Shown here one piece after another: positions 42,735 to 52,241 of a DNA stretch of 64,000 nt. Location: positions 1-64,000 of the forward strand of contig JAUNHV010000007.1 of NCBI GenBank assembly GCA_030523725.1. The letters run 5' to 3'. The first letter of the stretch is position 1; each line of letters opens with the position of its first letter. A program made the translations under genes and the position numbers. This DNA is from Synergistaceae bacterium. Its GTDB lineage: Bacteria; Synergistota; Synergistia; Synergistales; Synergistaceae. The notes beneath the pieces were generated by a model. That model made no database searches and was not told the origin of the DNA. It was given only the letters and a program-made list of their open reading frames with translations.

Positions 42735-45050
42735 TTTAGTTGACATCACAATTTTTTCCGGGGTTACTGGTAGGTCTCTATGCCAAACGCCAGTGGCACG
42801 GTGAATTGCTTGAACAATTGCAGGGGCTGGGGTATTGATGGTTATTTCACCAATAGATTTCGCGCCAAATGGTCCTGTTGGTTCATAGCTACTTTCAAAT
42901 TCAACCCTCATCTTGCCAACGTCTAGTCTTGTTGGAATTTTATATTGCATCAAAGAGCTTTCCATTATTTGTCCTGCTTCTGTATAGGTCACGTTTTCTG
43001 TCAAGGTATGTCCTATTGCCTGGGCAAGTCCACCCTCGGTTTGTATCCTGCAAAGTGCAGGGTTTATTGGAGTTCCACAATCAACAACAGCACAATAATC
43101 AAGTATCTCAACATGACCAGTTGCCTTGTCAAGCTCTATTTCCACCATACCAACCATATAAGGTGGTGGGGAAATGTGAGCCGTATATTGCTCCGTCACC
43201 TGCAAAGGGTGCAAAAAGTCGTTTTGGCTTTTGTAAACAAGGTCACTTACACTCATGCGAAGATTATTTTTCTTGCACTCAACGTAACCCTTGGCGTATG
43301 TCACATCTGCTAAGTTACAATCAAACGCTTCTGCCCCTGTAAAACGGAGAATTTTCTTCAATTTTTCACAGGCAGTAACAGTAGCTTGCCCCGTAACGTA
43401 GGTTCCTGCAGAAGCGTATGAGCCAGAGTCGTAAGGCGAAAAATCTGTCCCAGGATCATACACCTGAATCCTGTCTATATCACACTCCATACATTCAGCA
43501 ACCATTTGCGCAAGAATTGTGTCAGATCCTGTACCAAGGTCTGCCACGCCAATCGTAAGTGAAAATGTTCCGTCTTCAAGTGCCTTTAAAGTTGCTCCTC
43601 CAATATCACGTCCAGGAATACCTGACCCCTGCACGGACATTGCAACACCGGCGGTTCTAACACGCCCCGACCCCATATCACGCACAGGATATTTTTCATC
43701 CCAGTTAAACATTTTTTTGCAATGTTCCATGCAACGGTCGAGGGCACAGGCATTTGCCATTTCAACATCATCGTATGACTTCATCAGCATGCCTTCTCTG
43801 ACCATATTTTTATTTCTAATTTCAACAGGATCTATTCCAAGCTTGTCTGCCAACTCATTTACAATAGTTTCTACTGCAAATGTTCCCTGCGTTGCACCAT
43901 ATCCACGATATGCTCCAGAAGATTCAAGATTTGTATATACGGCTTCAAAGGCAAAACGATAGGCTTCAAGGTTTGCTGTGTAAAGTGGAATAGATTTGTG
44001 ACCAACTAGCAATGCAACAGTGAATGTCTGTTCACTGTATGCTCCTGCATTCAAGAGTGTGTAAAGGTCTATTGCACGTATTGTTCCGTCGTTCATTGCA
44101 CCAATGCGAACAGTAACATCTGTTGCGTGACGTGGTGAACCAATCGTCATTGATTCTTTTCTTGTATATACCATTTTGCATGGACAGCCGGTCTTTAATG
44201 TAGCAAAGGCTGGATAAATTTCTGACACAACAGAGCCTTTAGCACCAAATCCACCACCAATACGGGGACGCTCAACATGCAGCTTGCTAACTGGAATACC
44301 TAGTGCTTTTGCCAAAATACGTCTGCAATGAAAAATAACCTGTGTAGAAGAAAGAACCTTTAGATTTCCCATCTTGTCAATTTTTGTGTAGGTAGTGTAG
44401 TTTTCCATTGGTGTCTGGCTAACTGCCTTCATGCTATATGTTCGCTCAAGAACAACATCACAAGTTTTGAATACAGAATCCACATCACCATCAGAATGAA
44501 CACCGCTAGCAACGAGGTTTCTTTTTTGATCCGCGCCTAGCGTTGCACCTTTACTGCTAGTGTGTGTGTCAAAGGGAACAGACCAATCCTCTTCCGGGTG
44601 AACAATCACCTTGTTGTCTTTTGCTTTTCTGAAATCAATTACTGGTTCCAAAACATCGTATGTAACCTTTATCAACTTCATAGCTTTTAGTGCAATTTTT
44701 TCTGTCTCGGCAACTATAATGGCAACTGGGTCACCAATAAAACGAAGATGTCTGTCAAGAATAAGTCTGTCATAGGCGGATGGTTCGGGGTAGGTTAAGC
44801 CGTTTGTAGTAAAACGATTCTTTGGAACGTCTTCCCAAGTGTAGATATCAACTACACCAGGGACTTTTTTCGCAATAGAAGTGTTGATTGTTTTTATAAT
44901 TGCATTAGCATAGGGGCTTTTTAATAATTTTACTGTTAAGGCATCGCTTGGAGCAACGTCATCTGTAAAGGCAGGCTTGCCGAGAAGAAGGCTTTCGCCC
45001 TGTATTTTTTTTACGCTTTTATTCACTACCTTTAATTCTTCAGTTTTCAT
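42723..45050 (-). CDS. Molybdenum hydroxylase large subunit (xanthine dehydrogenase type)
   Basis: Molybdopterin-binding subunit, 775 aa. Cofactor motifs are intact: ERPRIGGGFGAKG, SGAYRGYGATQGTF and VADLGTGSDT. The catalytic Glu is in FGAKSIGEITIN near the C-terminus. The Arg in AYRGYG is the one placed at the substrate in purine hydroxylases, so xanthine or another purine is plausible but not certain. ATG 45050 is preferred over GTG 45059, with AAAGGGG upstream. It is third in an operon after the FAD and iron-sulfur subunits. Confidence 0.92.
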   Translation of the reverse strand: MKTEELKVVNKSVKKIQGESLLLGKPAFTDDVAPSDALTVKLLKSPYANAIIKTINTSIAKKVPGVVDIYTWEDVPKNRFTTNGLTYPEPSAYDRLILDRHLRFIGDPVAIIVAETEKIALKAMKLIKVTYDVLEPVIDFRKAKDNKVIVHPEEDWSVPFDTHTSSKGATLGADQKRNLVASGVHSDGDVDSVFKTCDVVLERTYSMKAVSQTPMENYTTYTKIDKMGNLKVLSSTQVIFHCRRILAKALGIPVSKLHVERPRIGGGFGAKGSVVSEIYPAFATLKTGCPCKMVYTRKESMTIGSPRHATDVTVRIGAMNDGTIRAIDLYTLLNAGAYSEQTFTVALLVGHKSIPLYTANLEAYRFAFEAVYTNLESSGAYRGYGATQGTFAVETIVNELADKLGIDPVEIRNKNMVREGMLMKSYDDVEMANACALDRCMEHCKKMFNWDEKYPVRDMGSGRVRTAGVAMSVQGSGIPGRDIGGATLKALEDGTFSLTIGVADLGTGSDTILAQMVAECMECDIDRIQVYDPGTDFSPYDSGSYASAGTYVTGQATVTACEKLKKILRFTGAEAFDCNLADVTYAKGYVECKKNNLRMSVSDLVYKSQNDFLHPLQVTEQYTAHISPPPYMVGMVEIELDKATGHVEILDYCAVVDCGTPINPALCRIQTEGGLAQAIGHTLTENVTYTEAGQIMESSLMQYKIPTRLDVGKMRVEFESSYEPTGPFGAKSIGEITINTPAPAIVQAIHRATGVWHRDLPVTPEKIVMSTKEKN

Positions 45051-45063
45051 CTGTCGCACCCCT

Positions 45064-45525
45064 TTACCCTTTACGGCTATTCAAGAAATTTCTAATACCA
45101 CGCAGTTGCCCCTCGTAGCCAGAACAACGGCAAAGGTTACCTGCCAAATATTCTTTAATTTCTTCGTCTGTAGGATCTGGGTTTTCACGAAGAAGAGCAA
45201 TTATATTTACAACATAACCGGGGTTACAGAAACCACACTGCTCCGCTCCCTGCTCTGCAATGAAACCTATAAATTCCTTTGCTTCTTCCTGCAATCCCTC
45301 TAAGGTGTAAACCTCGTGCCCATCTGCACGAGCAGCAAGACATGAACAAGAAAGGATAGGACGACCGTCAAAAAGCACCGTGCAAAGCCCGCAGTTAGAA
45401 GTGTCGCAACCACATTTTACACTATAGCAATAATGCTCCCGTAAAAATTGATAAAGGGTTGTGTCTGGGTCGATAAAATCCGTTACTGGCTTGCCATTCA
45501 AGTTTACAGTTATTTGAAGTCCCAT
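45064..45525 (-). CDS. Molybdenum hydroxylase [2Fe-2S] subunit
   Basis: Iron-sulfur subunit of the XdhC/CoxS type, 153 aa. The plant-type cluster CGCDTSNCGLCTV plus a distant Cys, and the second cluster CGFCNPG with CRCSGYEG, are both complete. It shares one base with the FAD-subunit gene and sits 13 bases before the large subunit, so the three are co-translated. Confidence 0.94.
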   Translation of the reverse strand: MGLQITVNLNGKPVTDFIDPDTTLYQFLREHYCYSVKCGCDTSNCGLCTVLFDGRPILSCSCLAARADGHEVYTLEGLQEEAKEFIGFIAEQGAEQCGFCNPGYVVNIIALLRENPDPTDEEIKEYLAGNLCRCSGYEGQLRGIRNFLNSRKG

Positions 45526-46316
45526 TACTTTAACCCTCCTAATTCTTTTAAGCTGCGTTCAACCAAAACACCTACCAAGTGTGAACGGTATGCCGCACTG
45601 GCTCTCATATTGCCTTGCGTTGGTGTAACTCCCTCTGCGTAGGCAGCAAAATTTTTGATTGATTCTTCCGTTAAACCACCCGCTAAAAGATTCTTTTCGT
45701 CATTTATAATCATGGCACGTCCAGGTCTTGCACCAATCACAACTCTGTAATTACCAGCAAGGCAGGAAACTGCACAGGTTAGTACTGGAAGGTCTGTTTT
45801 TTGATTTCTCATTGATTTATAAATAAATTTGCCTGGTACCTTTTTGACAATGATGCGAGTTAAAATATCATTGTCGTGCTTTGTCTTGATAAAGTCTGAC
45901 ATGGGAATAATTCCGCCCTTATATAATTCCACATAAGAGTCAAGAGAGGCAAAAAATGTCATAACATCAGAAAAACCGAAGCGCGACCAAATACTGCCAC
46001 CTATGGTAGCCATATTTCTGAATTGAACGCCAACGATATTGTGAAGAGCCTCGATTACTGCACCGTTTGTGTAGTCGCAAAATGGCTTGTATGTTTCAAT
46101 TTCTCGCAAGGTCACCATTGCACCAAAAGAAAATTCTTCGTCCTTTTGCTCAATTTTATCCAATCCAAGGTCTGAAATGTCTATAGCATTTTGCAATGGA
46201 AGAGAGCTCATACGAAGCCACATCATACCAGCAATAATTTTATTTGTTCTTGCCTTATTTAGCTCGTATGCTTCATCCAGTGACTTAGCACGAACGTAAT
46301 TTTTGAAGGTAAACAT
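45525..46316 (-). CDS. Molybdenum hydroxylase FAD-binding subunit
   Basis: FAD subunit of the CoxM/XdhB type, 263 aa. FAD motifs: KIIAGMMWLRMS (a variant of the usual GGT-containing first loop) and ATIGGSIWSRFGFSD. The lost GGT in the first motif is notable. ATG 46316 is preferred over ATG 46343 because AAAGGAAA lies between them. It begins the hydroxylase operon, transcribed away from the metal-transporter genes. Confidence 0.9.
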   Translation of the reverse strand: MFTFKNYVRAKSLDEAYELNKARTNKIIAGMMWLRMSSLPLQNAIDISDLGLDKIEQKDEEFSFGAMVTLREIETYKPFCDYTNGAVIEALHNIVGVQFRNMATIGGSIWSRFGFSDVMTFFASLDSYVELYKGGIIPMSDFIKTKHDNDILTRIIVKKVPGKFIYKSMRNQKTDLPVLTCAVSCLAGNYRVVIGARPGRAMIINDEKNLLAGGLTEESIKNFAAYAEGVTPTQGNMRASAAYRSHLVGVLVERSLKELGGLK

Positions 46317-46768
46317 CTTTATATTTTTCCTTTCTTTGAACATCTATATGTTGGTAAGGTACCATAAAAAATTGCTTTGTCAAACAAAAAATTACATTTT
46401 TTATGAGGATTTCCTATGAGTTTTTTACTAGTTTTTTTCTCACTACAAATCATTTTACATTCAAACAAGATTTTGCATTTTACTAAACGGAAACACAATT
46501 TTTGTTTTCACGATATAATTTGTTTTTAGACTTAAAGTCAATTTTAGTTAAATTTTTATTACACATTTTTATTTAGTTTCCAACTAATAAAAAGTAAATA
46601 ATTAAAATTACGGCTTTACAACAAAGTTGTTGCTTTTGGGCTTAGAATTGAATTTATTGTTTTTTGCAAAATTAACTGTATACTGCTGTACCTCCTGAAA
46701 TTTCTTTGCGTGCTTACAGATAAGGTGTTATAATTTTTTGATGATAGAAACTCAAGGAGAATTTTACA
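46317..46768. other. AT-rich divergent intergenic region
   Basis: This region of about 450 bases separates the hydroxylase operon (- strand) from the importer operon (+ strand). On the - strand TTGACA (46378-46383 as TGTCAA) could be a -35 box, but its -10 is poor. I found no riboswitch of known type, no Moco-like motif and no credible gene. It is strongly A+T-rich, which suits a regulated promoter region. Confidence 0.5.
46706..46734 (+). promoter_or_regulatory. Promoter for the metal-importer operon
   Basis: TTGCGT (46706-46711), 17-base spacer, perfect TATAAT (46729-46734), 35 bases before the GTG start at 46769. Confidence 0.7.
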
Positions 46769-47791
46769 GTGAAAAAAACATATATCATAATCATTATTTG
46801 CCTCTGTGCTCTTTGTTTTGGCATGATTTTTTACACAACGCTCTCTAGTAAAAAAGATGCAGTTACTCAGGATGGAGACCAAAAGTCTGTCACCCTTACC
46901 GACCAAACGGGACGCAAGGTGGTTATAGAAAAACCAGTGAAGCGGATTATCAGCGGTTACTATGTTTCCACTAGCGCATTATTAGCTCTCGGTTTGCAGG
47001 ATAAAATCGTTGCTATTGAAACAAAAAGCCAATCCGGAAAAAGAGCATTATATGGTCTTTGTGCAAAAAGACTTTGGAGCTTGCCAGTAATGGGAACTTC
47101 AAAGAACTTTGATGTAGAAAAATGTATTGCCTTAAAGCCGGATCTTGTCATCTTGCCACAGAGGTTGTCAACCTTTGTTCCCCCTCTTGAAAAACTGGGC
47201 ATAAAGGTTTTGCTTGTCAGACCGGAAAACTTTGACGAATGTCAGGAGATGATTGACCTCATTGCTCGTGCAACTGGCACTGAGAATAGGGCAGAAAAAT
47301 TTCGTACCTTTGCAAAAAAGCAAAAAGACTTCTTAGCTACTCTACCGAAAAACGGCAAGCAGGTTTATGTAACTGCCGTTCCCTCTGTGATTGTAACATT
47401 TGGCAGAAATATGTCACAGTCAAATATGGTTGCATTGGCAGGAGGAAAAAACGTCGCAGATGAAATATCCGATTTACTCTGGGTACATATAAGCTATGAA
47501 CAACTACTTGCTTGGAACCCAGAAGTTATTGTCATTGCAGCAGACGCAAGATTTAATGAACAAGATGTATTGAATGACAAACATCTTGTTAATTGCCGTG
47601 CAGTAAAGACTGGTCAGGTGTTCAAAATGCCAAACTACATAGAAGCGTGGGACACTCCAATCCCCGCCGGAATTTTGGGTTCTCTTTGGCTTGCTTCAAA
47701 ATTGTACCCAGATAAAGTTAGTAGTGAATATTTTGAAAAAACTGTAAGGCAATATTACAAAGAATTTTACGGATTTGAATATGAAAAATAA
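46769..47791 (+). CDS. FecB-type binding protein of a metal ABC importer
   Basis: Cluster A/class III binding protein, 340 aa, with a signal anchor (residues 4-22) and the Peri_BP_2 fold: VTLTDQTGRKVVIEKPVKRII, LALGLQDKIVAIE, LKPDLVILP, VVIAADARF-like end. The family binds ferric siderophores, cobalamin or, in MolA, molybdate and tungstate. Molybdate is favoured here because the neighbours are a molybdenum hydroxylase and a molybdenum-cofactor enzyme. GTG start with AAGGAG upstream. Confidence 0.85.
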   Translation: MKKTYIIIIICLCALCFGMIFYTTLSSKKDAVTQDGDQKSVTLTDQTGRKVVIEKPVKRIISGYYVSTSALLALGLQDKIVAIETKSQSGKRALYGLCAKRLWSLPVMGTSKNFDVEKCIALKPDLVILPQRLSTFVPPLEKLGIKVLLVRPENFDECQEMIDLIARATGTENRAEKFRTFAKKQKDFLATLPKNGKQVYVTAVPSVIVTFGRNMSQSNMVALAGGKNVADEISDLLWVHISYEQLLAWNPEVIVIAADARFNEQDVLNDKHLVNCRAVKTGQVFKMPNYIEAWDTPIPAGILGSLWLASKLYPDKVSSEYFEKTVRQYYKEFYGFEYEK

Positions 47792-48746
47792 AATTTTATG
47801 CCTTATCTTTTTTATATTAACTCTTGCCCTTGCAATTTTAAGTCTTTTTATTGGCAAGTATCATTTTTCTTTTGACGAGTTAGCCAATCTTAACGCAATG
47901 CAATGGCAGATTTTTTATACCCTTCGCATTGGGCGTACCGTTACGGCTCTCGCTGGCGGCTTCGCTCTTGGGCTCTGCGGTTTTGTGTTTCAGATTGTTT
48001 TCAAAAATGCCTTGGCTTCTCCTAGCATCATTGGTGTTTCGTCCGGTGCCAGTGCTGGAGCGGCAGCAGGAATTTTGTTTTTCAGCGGAGCCTTTGCAAT
48101 AACACTTTGCTCCTTTGTCGGGGCAATTTGTGCGGTAACACTCGTCCTTTGGTTTTCTTATTTTGACAAAAACAGCAGAAAAAGCTCTATTGTCCTTGCT
48201 GGAATTGCAGTTCATGCCCTTGCACAAACAATTCTCATGTCACTAAAGCTTTTAGCTGACCCAGAAAGCCACCTTGCTTCTATTGAATATTGGATGATGG
48301 GAAGCCTTGGCAATGTTTCAATAGACAGACTCTGGTGGTCTGTTGCCGTAATGATCGTTACTTCTGCTATTCTTTTTGCGTTACACAGGCAGTTAATTTT
48401 ACTCTCAAGTGACGAGGACGAGGCACGTAGCCTTGGTGTTTCTGTCCAAGGTGTTCGGCTTGTTGTTCTGTTTCTTGCCACACTTTGCGTATCTAGCGTT
48501 ATTAGTATGACTGGACTAATCAGTTTTATTGGGCTTGTTGCCCCTCACATTGCACGCAGAGTAATAAAAAACAACAAGCTCTCTACTATGGTCATGGCAA
48601 GTGTGATTGGCGCCGCCTTGCTTTTGGGGTCAGACATATTTGCTAGGTCACTTGCCAAAAGCGAGCTACCAATCAGCATTTTCACAAGCATCCTTGGTGT
48701 GCCATTTCTGATTTGGCTAACCTTGCATCAGGAGCGTTTGAGATGA
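47781..48746 (+). CDS. FecCD/BtuC-type permease
   Basis: 321-aa membrane subunit of the BtuC/FecCD/MolB family with roughly nine to ten spans. The family segments LRIGRTVTALAGGFALGLCG, PSIIGVSSGASAG, and LISFIGLVAPHIARRV (coupling-helix region) are present. ATG 47781 lies within the 3' end of the binding-protein gene; TTG 47775 is an alternative. The stop overlaps the ATPase start. Confidence 0.93.
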   Translation: MKNKILCLIFFILTLALAILSLFIGKYHFSFDELANLNAMQWQIFYTLRIGRTVTALAGGFALGLCGFVFQIVFKNALASPSIIGVSSGASAGAAAGILFFSGAFAITLCSFVGAICAVTLVLWFSYFDKNSRKSSIVLAGIAVHALAQTILMSLKLLADPESHLASIEYWMMGSLGNVSIDRLWWSVAVMIVTSAILFALHRQLILLSSDEDEARSLGVSVQGVRLVVLFLATLCVSSVISMTGLISFIGLVAPHIARRVIKNNKLSTMVMASVIGAALLLGSDIFARSLAKSELPISIFTSILGVPFLIWLTLHQERLR

Positions 48747-49552
48747 GTTTTTCCAATTCTAAATTTTTTGAAGTTAAAAATTTTTTCGTTTCGTACGGGA
48801 CAAAAGAAATCATTTCAAATTTGTCCTTTGAAATGGAACAAAATGAAATTCTTGGAATTTTAGGAGCAAATGGCTGCGGGAAAACTACACTTTTAAAAGC
48901 TATGTGCGGTGCTTTGCCATCTCTCGGAAGCTGCCTGTTATTTGGGCAGAATTTATTAGACATGTCTATTCAAGAGCGAGCAAAGGTTTGTAGTTATATT
49001 CCACAACGCAGTGGTATATCGCTTGACATTTCCTGTCTCGACGTTGTGCTTATGGGTTTTAATCCTTATTTGGGACTTCTTGAATCCCCCAGTGAAAAAA
49101 TGAAACAAGCCGCATATGCTGCTCTTGAAAATGTTGGTTTTGCTCACCTGTGTGATGCAAATTACCAAACCCTTAGTGAGGGGCAAAAACAACTCGTAAT
49201 CTTGGCACGAACCCTTGTCTATAAAAGAAACATTATTTTTCTTGACGAGCCAGAAAGTGCCTTGGATTTTGGCGAAAGATACAAAATGCTAGCAAAAATC
49301 CGCAGTTGGGTTAGCGAGGACAGGCGAGGAGCTATTGTTACATTGCACGACCCGCAACTTGCATTAAACAACTGCGATAAGATTTTGTTTACTCGAGGTG
49401 GCAAGGTTGAAGCAGTCATTTCTCCCAAAACTACGCCAAGAGAAGAAATAGAAGAACATTTGAAAAACATCTTTGGCAACCTCAGCTTGCACCTTTGTAA
49501 AAATAAACAGGGAAAAGACCAATTCGTCTTGTTACGAGAGGAAACTCTATGA
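48743..49552 (+). CDS. ABC importer ATPase
   Basis: 269-aa ATPase of the FecE/BtuD/MolC type. Walker A GANGCGKTT, signature LSEGQKQL, Walker B IIFLDEPES and H-loop TLHDP are intact. The ATG overlaps the permease stop as ATGA, and the next gene overlaps by four bases, so all four genes are translationally coupled. Confidence 0.95.
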   Translation: MSFSNSKFFEVKNFFVSYGTKEIISNLSFEMEQNEILGILGANGCGKTTLLKAMCGALPSLGSCLLFGQNLLDMSIQERAKVCSYIPQRSGISLDISCLDVVLMGFNPYLGLLESPSEKMKQAAYAALENVGFAHLCDANYQTLSEGQKQLVILARTLVYKRNIIFLDEPESALDFGERYKMLAKIRSWVSEDRRGAIVTLHDPQLALNNCDKILFTRGGKVEAVISPKTTPREEIEEHLKNIFGNLSLHLCKNKQGKDQFVLLREETL

Positions 49553-50628
49553 GTAGAGTAACAGTCGCCGCACTCAGGCGAGCTTTTGAGGCAAGCGGTA
49601 AAAAACACATCTTGATAACCGGCTCGCATGGCATTGGCAAAACAACATTGTTTAATGCTCTGACTTCTAGTGTCTTTTGTGGTATTCTTTCAAGACGTGA
49701 AAATGACACCTGTGTCACCATGTCGAACTGGGTAGGGACAGATAAATTTCAAATCGGCACTCGGCTTGAAGCCGAAAAAAAAATGACACCCTGCATTGAA
49801 AATATAGAAACAAAAGGCGTCGAGCTAATTGAAAATTGTATTGCCTCCCCCGAAGAGCAAGTGGCAGTTGACGAAATAGGTTATTTGGAATGTGGAAACT
49901 CCGCCTACTGCAACACTCTGGAGAAACTTTTTAATATCAAGCATGTCATCGCCTGCGTACGAAAAGATGATTACAATTTTTTGAAAAAAATTCTTTCACG
50001 CAATGATGCTTTCGTTGTGGATTTGGATAAACCTGTTGGTGGACTTGGCTGCATTGTTCTTGCTTCTGGTATTTCAATGCGATTTGGTAGTAATAAGCTA
50101 ATGGCAACCTTGGCAGAAAAACCTGTTGTCGCCCACACAATAGAAAAGCTAACAAGTCTCTCTGACATTTTTGAAAATTCTGTTGTCATAACACGCTATG
50201 ACGAAATAGCAACCCTTTGCGAAATCTATAAGGCAAATTTCGTCTTGCACGATTTGCCCTACAAAAGCGACACAATCCGTACCGGTGTTGAGGCACTCGG
50301 AAAGCACCATGGCTATCTTTTTTTACAAGCAGACCAACCGCTTTTGACAGAAGAAACCTTGACGGCACTTGCACTATCCTGGCAAAATGATAAGGACTCA
50401 ATTTGGCGAGTCTCCTTTGACGGCGAGGTTTACACTCCCGTTATTTTCCCGGGAAAGTTTTTTGATGAATTACGAAATCTCCCAAAGGATAGCGGAGGAA
50501 ATGTAATCATAAAATCAAATAAGGCGCTTGTTAAAGAACTAGATGCAAAATACGAATTCGAAGTAACAGACGTGGACGAACCATCGGACATTGAGAAGCT
50601 AGAAGAAATAATAAAAAGCAGTGACTAA
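49549..50628 (+). CDS. THEP1-like NTPase fused to MocA/MobA-like nucleotidyltransferase
   Basis: 359-aa two-domain protein. Residues 18-165 resemble the THEP1/NTPase_1 P-loop family: GSHGIGKT (25-32) and Walker B VAVDEIGYLE. Residues about 170-355 are a MocA/MobA-like domain: IVLASGISMRFGSNKL, LQADQPLL and DVDEP. MocA attaches CMP to molybdopterin for xanthine-dehydrogenase-type enzymes, MobA attaches GMP. The location makes cofactor maturation for the hydroxylase likely. The NTPase role is unknown. It is the last gene of the importer operon. Confidence 0.85.
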   Translation: MSRVTVAALRRAFEASGKKHILITGSHGIGKTTLFNALTSSVFCGILSRRENDTCVTMSNWVGTDKFQIGTRLEAEKKMTPCIENIETKGVELIENCIASPEEQVAVDEIGYLECGNSAYCNTLEKLFNIKHVIACVRKDDYNFLKKILSRNDAFVVDLDKPVGGLGCIVLASGISMRFGSNKLMATLAEKPVVAHTIEKLTSLSDIFENSVVITRYDEIATLCEIYKANFVLHDLPYKSDTIRTGVEALGKHHGYLFLQADQPLLTEETLTALALSWQNDKDSIWRVSFDGEVYTPVIFPGKFFDELRNLPKDSGGNVIIKSNKALVKELDAKYEFEVTDVDEPSDIEKLEEIIKSSD

Positions 50629-50656
50629 TAAGAAATGCTCCCAATTAGTCACTGCT
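50617..50656. terminator. Terminator between convergent units
   Basis: AGCAGTGACTAAT (50617-50629, including the upstream stop codon) pairs perfectly with ATTAGTCACTGCT (50644-50656). The following T content is moderate on both strands. It lies between the + strand importer operon and the - strand glycan cluster. Confidence 0.8.
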
Positions 50657-50708
50657 TTCGCATTTTATAATATTACAATTATCTCAACTTCTACTATTTT
50701 CTAGTTTT

Positions 50709-52088
50709 CTAGTTGCTTTGCTTAATCCGTACGCTCCTTAGTGAATGTAGCTTATAATATATGGCAATCTGCCTATTATCGAAATACTCAAATTCGTCTG
50801 ACGGTACAAATTTCCATAAATCATACGCCCCACAAAATTTGCTTGTAGGAACAACTGGATTAACAACAACATCAAGTTTTCCCTTTGCTTTTGACGCTTC
50901 AATAATTTGCACATTCTCCTGCCAAGCCTCATTGTAGTAATCAATACCTTCCCTAGCCTCACTGAATAACGCCCCCATTCCAATAATAAGGATAGTAGCT
51001 ATTATTACACGAAGCTTTTTGTCTTTAAAGTCTGTGAATTCCTCTTCAAATAGGATACCTACAGCAATAATTAAGAACACAATTGGAGCAAACATGATTC
51101 GCTGGCGAATGTGTGTCATTGGTATACAAACTATACACATAACAAATGCCGATACCGCATAAAAGACAGATAAAATCTTATTCTTACTCTTGCCCCTCAT
51201 TAATAATACTGCTAAAAGTATTACCAACAACGGAGCATTTTCTATCAATGCAGCAGGATTTCTAATTAAATCTTCTATGAAGGAACCCAACGTCCTCAAT
51301 TGCTGACTATGGCGTGCAAAGTTCCCCGGCGCTACAACGAGAAGCACCGTTCCTATGAAGGTGCTAGCTAAGCCAGCAATTGCAAAAAGAGGGATTTTTT
51401 TGTCCCTAATTTTGTAAAATGCGCTAAAGCAGATTAATATAAATAGAAGGGCAGCAGACACAAGCTCATGCATCCAACCAGCAAAAAAACCTAAAATTGT
51501 AATTGTAGCAACCATGGCCAGATTCGAAAAAACTTGATAAGGTCTATCGTAATAAAGACGCCATAACATTAAAAACAACAAAGGAATTAGTATGGACCAT
51601 AAATATTGACAGCTACCACTAACCCAAAAAATGTCTTGCCCAAAAGTTGGCAGAAATGACCATAACAAAAAATTAATTCCAATAAATAGAGAAATTGAAA
51701 CTTTTCTTCTACCCAATATATTGAAATACATGAGAAAAACAAGGGCCATATAGGCTAACGTATTCAAAATGTTCACTAATGATTTTGATAGAGACAATAA
51801 AAACGCCCAGCATGCATATGCCCAAAATCGACCACACCAGGCGAAATAATTGTTATATGCAAAAGCAAAGAAATCAGAAAAAGCGGAAAATGTAAGGGCA
51901 GTATTTCGAACAAAAAAATCATCGCTAATCCATGGTGTTGCCTGGTTTAATACAAGAACCAAGACAAACATTATAAGCACTAGCAGAATAAAGAACCCAA
52001 GGTGCAACTTCTTTTTATAAAAAATCTGCAGACACTTTGCTTCAAATGATTCTTTCCACCGCTCTATATTTTCTTTAATTTCCAACAT
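50709..52088 (-). CDS. DUF6056-like polytopic membrane protein
   Basis: 459 aa with about eleven hydrophobic spans. After the first span comes WISDDFF, an acidic pair at the place used by GT-C glycosyltransferases. GQDIFWVSGSCQYLW in the middle is typical of the DUF6056-like family. It probably transfers sugars from a lipid carrier to a surface glycan, by analogy. ATG 52088 (AAGGAG upstream) is preferred over the GTG just before it. The 52089-52241 gap holds nothing clear. Confidence 0.7.
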   Translation of the reverse strand: MLEIKENIERWKESFEAKCLQIFYKKKLHLGFFILLVLIMFVLVLVLNQATPWISDDFFVRNTALTFSAFSDFFAFAYNNYFAWCGRFWAYACWAFLLSLSKSLVNILNTLAYMALVFLMYFNILGRRKVSISLFIGINFLLWSFLPTFGQDIFWVSGSCQYLWSILIPLLFLMLWRLYYDRPYQVFSNLAMVATITILGFFAGWMHELVSAALLFILICFSAFYKIRDKKIPLFAIAGLASTFIGTVLLVVAPGNFARHSQQLRTLGSFIEDLIRNPAALIENAPLLVILLAVLLMRGKSKNKILSVFYAVSAFVMCIVCIPMTHIRQRIMFAPIVFLIIAVGILFEEEFTDFKDKKLRVIIATILIIGMGALFSEAREGIDYYNEAWQENVQIIEASKAKGKLDVVVNPVVPTSKFCGAYDLWKFVPSDEFEYFDNRQIAIYYKLHSLRSVRIKQSN

Positions 52089-52241
52089 CACTTTTCTCCT
52101 TATTACTTTGTTTTACTTTTTCAATACAGGAATTTTTTTTATTGTGAATTCGTGTGACACAGCAATAGCCAAATGGATAATTGATATAACATACTCATTG
52201 TTACCAGGTACATTCACAAAAATAGTGATGCCTGTGGCACC

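Noticed and set aside
46317-46768. Possible Moco or molybdate riboswitch in the divergent spacer
   Set aside because: The spacer is A/T-rich and lacks the stable G+C-rich stems expected of a Moco-type RNA.
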